Under the pieces are notes generated by a model. It was not told the origin of the DNA and made no database searches. It worked only from the letters and a program-made list of their open reading frames with translations. 64,000 bases of DNA, taken from assembly GCA_002840845.1 (NCBI GenBank), contig PHCS01000006.1, positions 17,323 to 81,322 of the forward strand, read 5' to 3'. The position numbers and the translations under genes are program-made. The stretch comes from Betaproteobacteria bacterium HGW-Betaproteobacteria-14 (lineage in GTDB: Bacteria; Pseudomonadota; Gammaproteobacteria; Burkholderiales; Rhodocyclaceae). Below, one piece after another: positions 62,018 through 64,000 of this stretch. Positions within the stretch are counted from its first letter, which is position 1. Each line of letters opens with the position of its first letter.

Positions 62018-63586
62018 TCACAGTTTCCTGCTGAGATGGATGACGAACTGCAATTGCATCGATGAGAGTTCGGTTTCGCTCGAGCTCCTGAGCGACTTGC
62101 CGGATTCGATGTCGAATGGCATGCGCTGGACAGTGACCGTGAGCGCGGGATTCTTGCGCAAGGCCTCGGCGAAAGCGTTGACCGTTTCCAGCTGGCCGCG
62201 CTGGTCCGCGGCCATTGAAGCCGGCAGCAGCCCATGAATGACGGCGATCTCGTGCATTGCGCTTGCGGATGCCGACGTGGCCGCCGGCTGGGGCGAGGAG
62301 GGGGCCGATAGACGCGGATCTGCCAGGGATTTCAGTCCCTCGCCCGGATTGGAACTGAGCTGCCACTGGATGCGCTCGATGTCGACCTGCGGAACCTCCC
62401 CCAGCGCGCGGCTGACGAGAAGGTATAGGGGCTCGACCGACGTGCTGCGTTTTTCCAGTTCTTCGAAGCGGTTGATGACTGCGCGCAGATTGTCCGTGCT
62501 GGTGGGCATCGGCGGGAAGGTTTTCTCGATGGCGTGGTATTTCTGCGTGTCGACTTCGGCCTGTTGCAGCAGGGCTTCGGTGACGGAGCGGGCCTCCATG
62601 ACATTCACCGCCTCCCGTCCGGCGAAGAGCAGGCAGCCGAGCAGGGCGAGCGCACCTCCCTTGAGCAGCCATGCGCGCGTCTGCCAGAGTCGATAGAAGC
62701 GGCGTTCCTGCGGCTGGGCGAATTGCACGCGCGGCGGATTCTGCGCCAGCAGGTGAAGATAAAGCGATTCGCTGCGCGAGTCCTGGGGCAGGGTCTTCAG
62801 GCCGAAAGTCTTGCAGGCGGCGTGCAGGTCCCGGAAGGTGACCTGCAGTTCCTCCATGTTCTTGCAGTGCTCGAGGAAGATGCCGGTCTGGGCAGGATGC
62901 ACCAGGGCAATGACCGGCAGCGGCGCGCCGCGTGCCAGCAGGCGCTGGCTGAGCAGATACTGGTAGATTTTTGCGGCTTCCGCGGCGCAGCTGGCGGCTA
63001 TTTCAGCGGCACCAGTTGACGCCATTGACGACAGGCGGCTGAACTTGAGCTGGCCGTTCTCGAAGAAACTTTGCCGTATGCCGCCGCGGGTGATCGAGAT
63101 CAGCAGGCAGCGATCGCCTGCCGGAGCGAGCTTGGCCAGCAACGCGGCGCCGAGCAGGGGAAGGGAATAGACGCCCGAAAGCTGGGCTTCGGCGGCCCTC
63201 AGGGCAGCCAGCCAGGGCTCGAAGAGTTGCGGACGCGTCAGGGCGGTGAACAGGAACTTCTCGTCCCGGCGGCCGCTTTTTTCGCGGCCATAAGAGAGGG
63301 CCGCCGCCAGCGGCGAACCGTAGAAATACTGCCCCAGCTTGCGTGTCAGCAGGGCGTTGCGGTCGGCGCCCTGGGCGTGGGGCAGCGATTCGATCTGGAA
63401 GCCTTCATCCGGGATGTCGGCGAGCATGGCGTAGTTGCTGCCGCGGTGCCGTGCGAGATACTCGGAGAAGGCGGCAACGCCCGATTCGTCGTGAGGGAAA
63501 TGCCCCTCCTCGCGCAGGGTGCCGCCGTGCCACAGCGAGGCGCTGAGGCGGTCGGAGTCCAGATAGAGCAGGCGTTGCTGTGGCAT
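62018..63586 (-). CDS. mshI: MshI-like pilus assembly ATPase-fold protein (PilM/PilN fusion)
   Basis: A 522-residue protein. The first 270 residues form an actin-like fold as in PilM/GspL (LLYLDSDRLSASLW, LPLLGAALLAKLA), a membrane helix lies at about 300-320 (LLKGGALALLGCLLFAG), and a PilN-like periplasmic part follows with a coiled-coil (INRFEELEKRSTSVEPL). This fused layout is that of MshI. Overlaps mshG by 1 bp. Confidence 0.78.
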   Translation of the reverse strand: MPQQRLLYLDSDRLSASLWHGGTLREEGHFPHDESGVAAFSEYLARHRGSNYAMLADIPDEGFQIESLPHAQGADRNALLTRKLGQYFYGSPLAAALSYGREKSGRRDEKFLFTALTRPQLFEPWLAALRAAEAQLSGVYSLPLLGAALLAKLAPAGDRCLLISITRGGIRQSFFENGQLKFSRLSSMASTGAAEIAASCAAEAAKIYQYLLSQRLLARGAPLPVIALVHPAQTGIFLEHCKNMEELQVTFRDLHAACKTFGLKTLPQDSRSESLYLHLLAQNPPRVQFAQPQERRFYRLWQTRAWLLKGGALALLGCLLFAGREAVNVMEARSVTEALLQQAEVDTQKYHAIEKTFPPMPTSTDNLRAVINRFEELEKRSTSVEPLYLLVSRALGEVPQVDIERIQWQLSSNPGEGLKSLADPRLSAPSSPQPAATSASASAMHEIAVIHGLLPASMAADQRGQLETVNAFAEALRKNPALTVTVQRMPFDIESGKSLRSSSETELSSMQLQFVIHLSRKL

Positions 63587-64000
63587 CAGATCTTCAGCTT
63601 GGTGATGACATCGTAAATCGGGCCGAGCACCGAGAGCATGACCCAGCCGAGGATGGTGCCGAGGATGAGGGTCATCGCCGGCTCGATCATGGCCTGGACT
63701 TTCTCGATGGATTCCTTCACGTCGCGGTTGTAGAAATAGGCGACGTTGAGGAGGGCGGTGTCGAGCCCGCCGGTGTTTTCGCCCACGCGCAGCATGCGCA
63801 CCACGAGCGAAGGAAACAGGTTTTCCATCGCAAAGGAATCGCTGATGGAGGCACCATTGGCAATGCGGTCGCGGGCACGCACCAAGGCCCGGCGCACGGG
63901 CAGGTTGCTGGTGATTTTTTCACAATAGCCCAGTGCTTCGATCACCGGAATGCCGGTGCGGTACATGAGAGCAAAACTGTCGGTCAGCCGCGCCAGGATG
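63586..64000 (-). CDS. mshG: MshG/GspF-family inner-membrane platform protein, C-terminal part
   Basis: 138 residues are visible; the gene continues beyond the window's right edge. The sequence has the GspF family features GIPVIEALGYCEKI, RVGENTGGLDTALLNVAYFYNRDV and the final helices MTLILGTILGWVMLSVLGPIYD. It is the polytopic protein that works with the MshE ATPase. Its reading frame is open at base 64000. Confidence 0.88.
   Translation of the reverse strand, partial: ILARLTDSFALMYRTGIPVIEALGYCEKITSNLPVRRALVRARDRIANGASISDSFAMENLFPSLVVRMLRVGENTGGLDTALLNVAYFYNRDVKESIEKVQAMIEPAMTLILGTILGWVMLSVLGPIYDVITKLKI

Overview
The window is GC-rich chromosomal DNA, densely packed and mostly in co-directional, often overlapping operons. 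The gene set points to a betaproteobacterium, probably near Rhodocyclales or Sterolibacteriaceae (inference): a Burkholderia/Neisseria-type general porin, a phasin and 3-hydroxybutyrate dehydrogenase (polyhydroxybutyrate metabolism), the kdsD-lptC-lptA lipopolysaccharide genes, YeeE/YedE sulfur transporters, a FixLJ-like two-component pair and an MSHA-like pilus locus. No tRNA, rRNA or CRISPR array was seen.

Layout. 1-7000: end of a YeeE transporter, a permuted NlpC/P60-like protein, a sensor kinase/response regulator pair, an EF-hand protein, a TlpA-like thioredoxin and a porin, flanked by two copies of a 47-residue secreted peptide gene. 7020-12520: a phosphonate-type ABC transporter operon with a divergent metallophosphoesterase, a DsrE-like protein and a HAD hydrolase. 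12589-15000: a 182-bp MITE abutting a second YeeE gene, and a lipoprotein. 15150-20170: two MerR-controlled modules on the minus strand, a CcdA/thioredoxin module and a merTPA operon with divergent merR. 20205-21600: an IS110/IS1111-type element. 21615-28960: an AraC regulator, two CMD proteins, bdhA-adc-patatin, glutathione reductase and a Nudix hydrolase. 29060-39285: a VTT-flavoprotein fusion, a DEP-domain protein, DUF2064, an NDH-like flavoprotein, HD-GYP, NrtS, two ECF sigma/anti-sigma pairs and CrcB. 39282-51618: HrpA, EI24, a CinA-like protein, phasin, EamA, enoyl-CoA hydratase, lptA, lptC, kdsD and a Kef-type antiporter. 51665-57600: a GSU2403-type nucleotidyltransferase, a sigma-54-driven pilin with a divergent kinase, an adenylate cyclase and higBA. 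57677-64000: an MSHA-like type IV pilus operon that contains a very large pseudopilin ending in an L-type lectin-like domain.

The most striking pattern is a recurring promoter, TGTAAgaaa-N13/14-CGACtAA (22-23 nt from the first base of the -35 to the first base of the -10). It lies in front of at least eight genes or operons in this window, on both strands. The window also encodes two ECF sigma factors of one type, each overlapped by a tiny HxxxCxxC anti-sigma gene. The apparent regulon includes three small secreted peptides sharing an NPxxxLxxPG-like core, a lipoprotein, the YiiX-like protein, bdhA, the VTT-flavoprotein fusion and the DEP-domain protein. I read this as a local view of an ECF stress or envelope regulon; its inducer is unknown.
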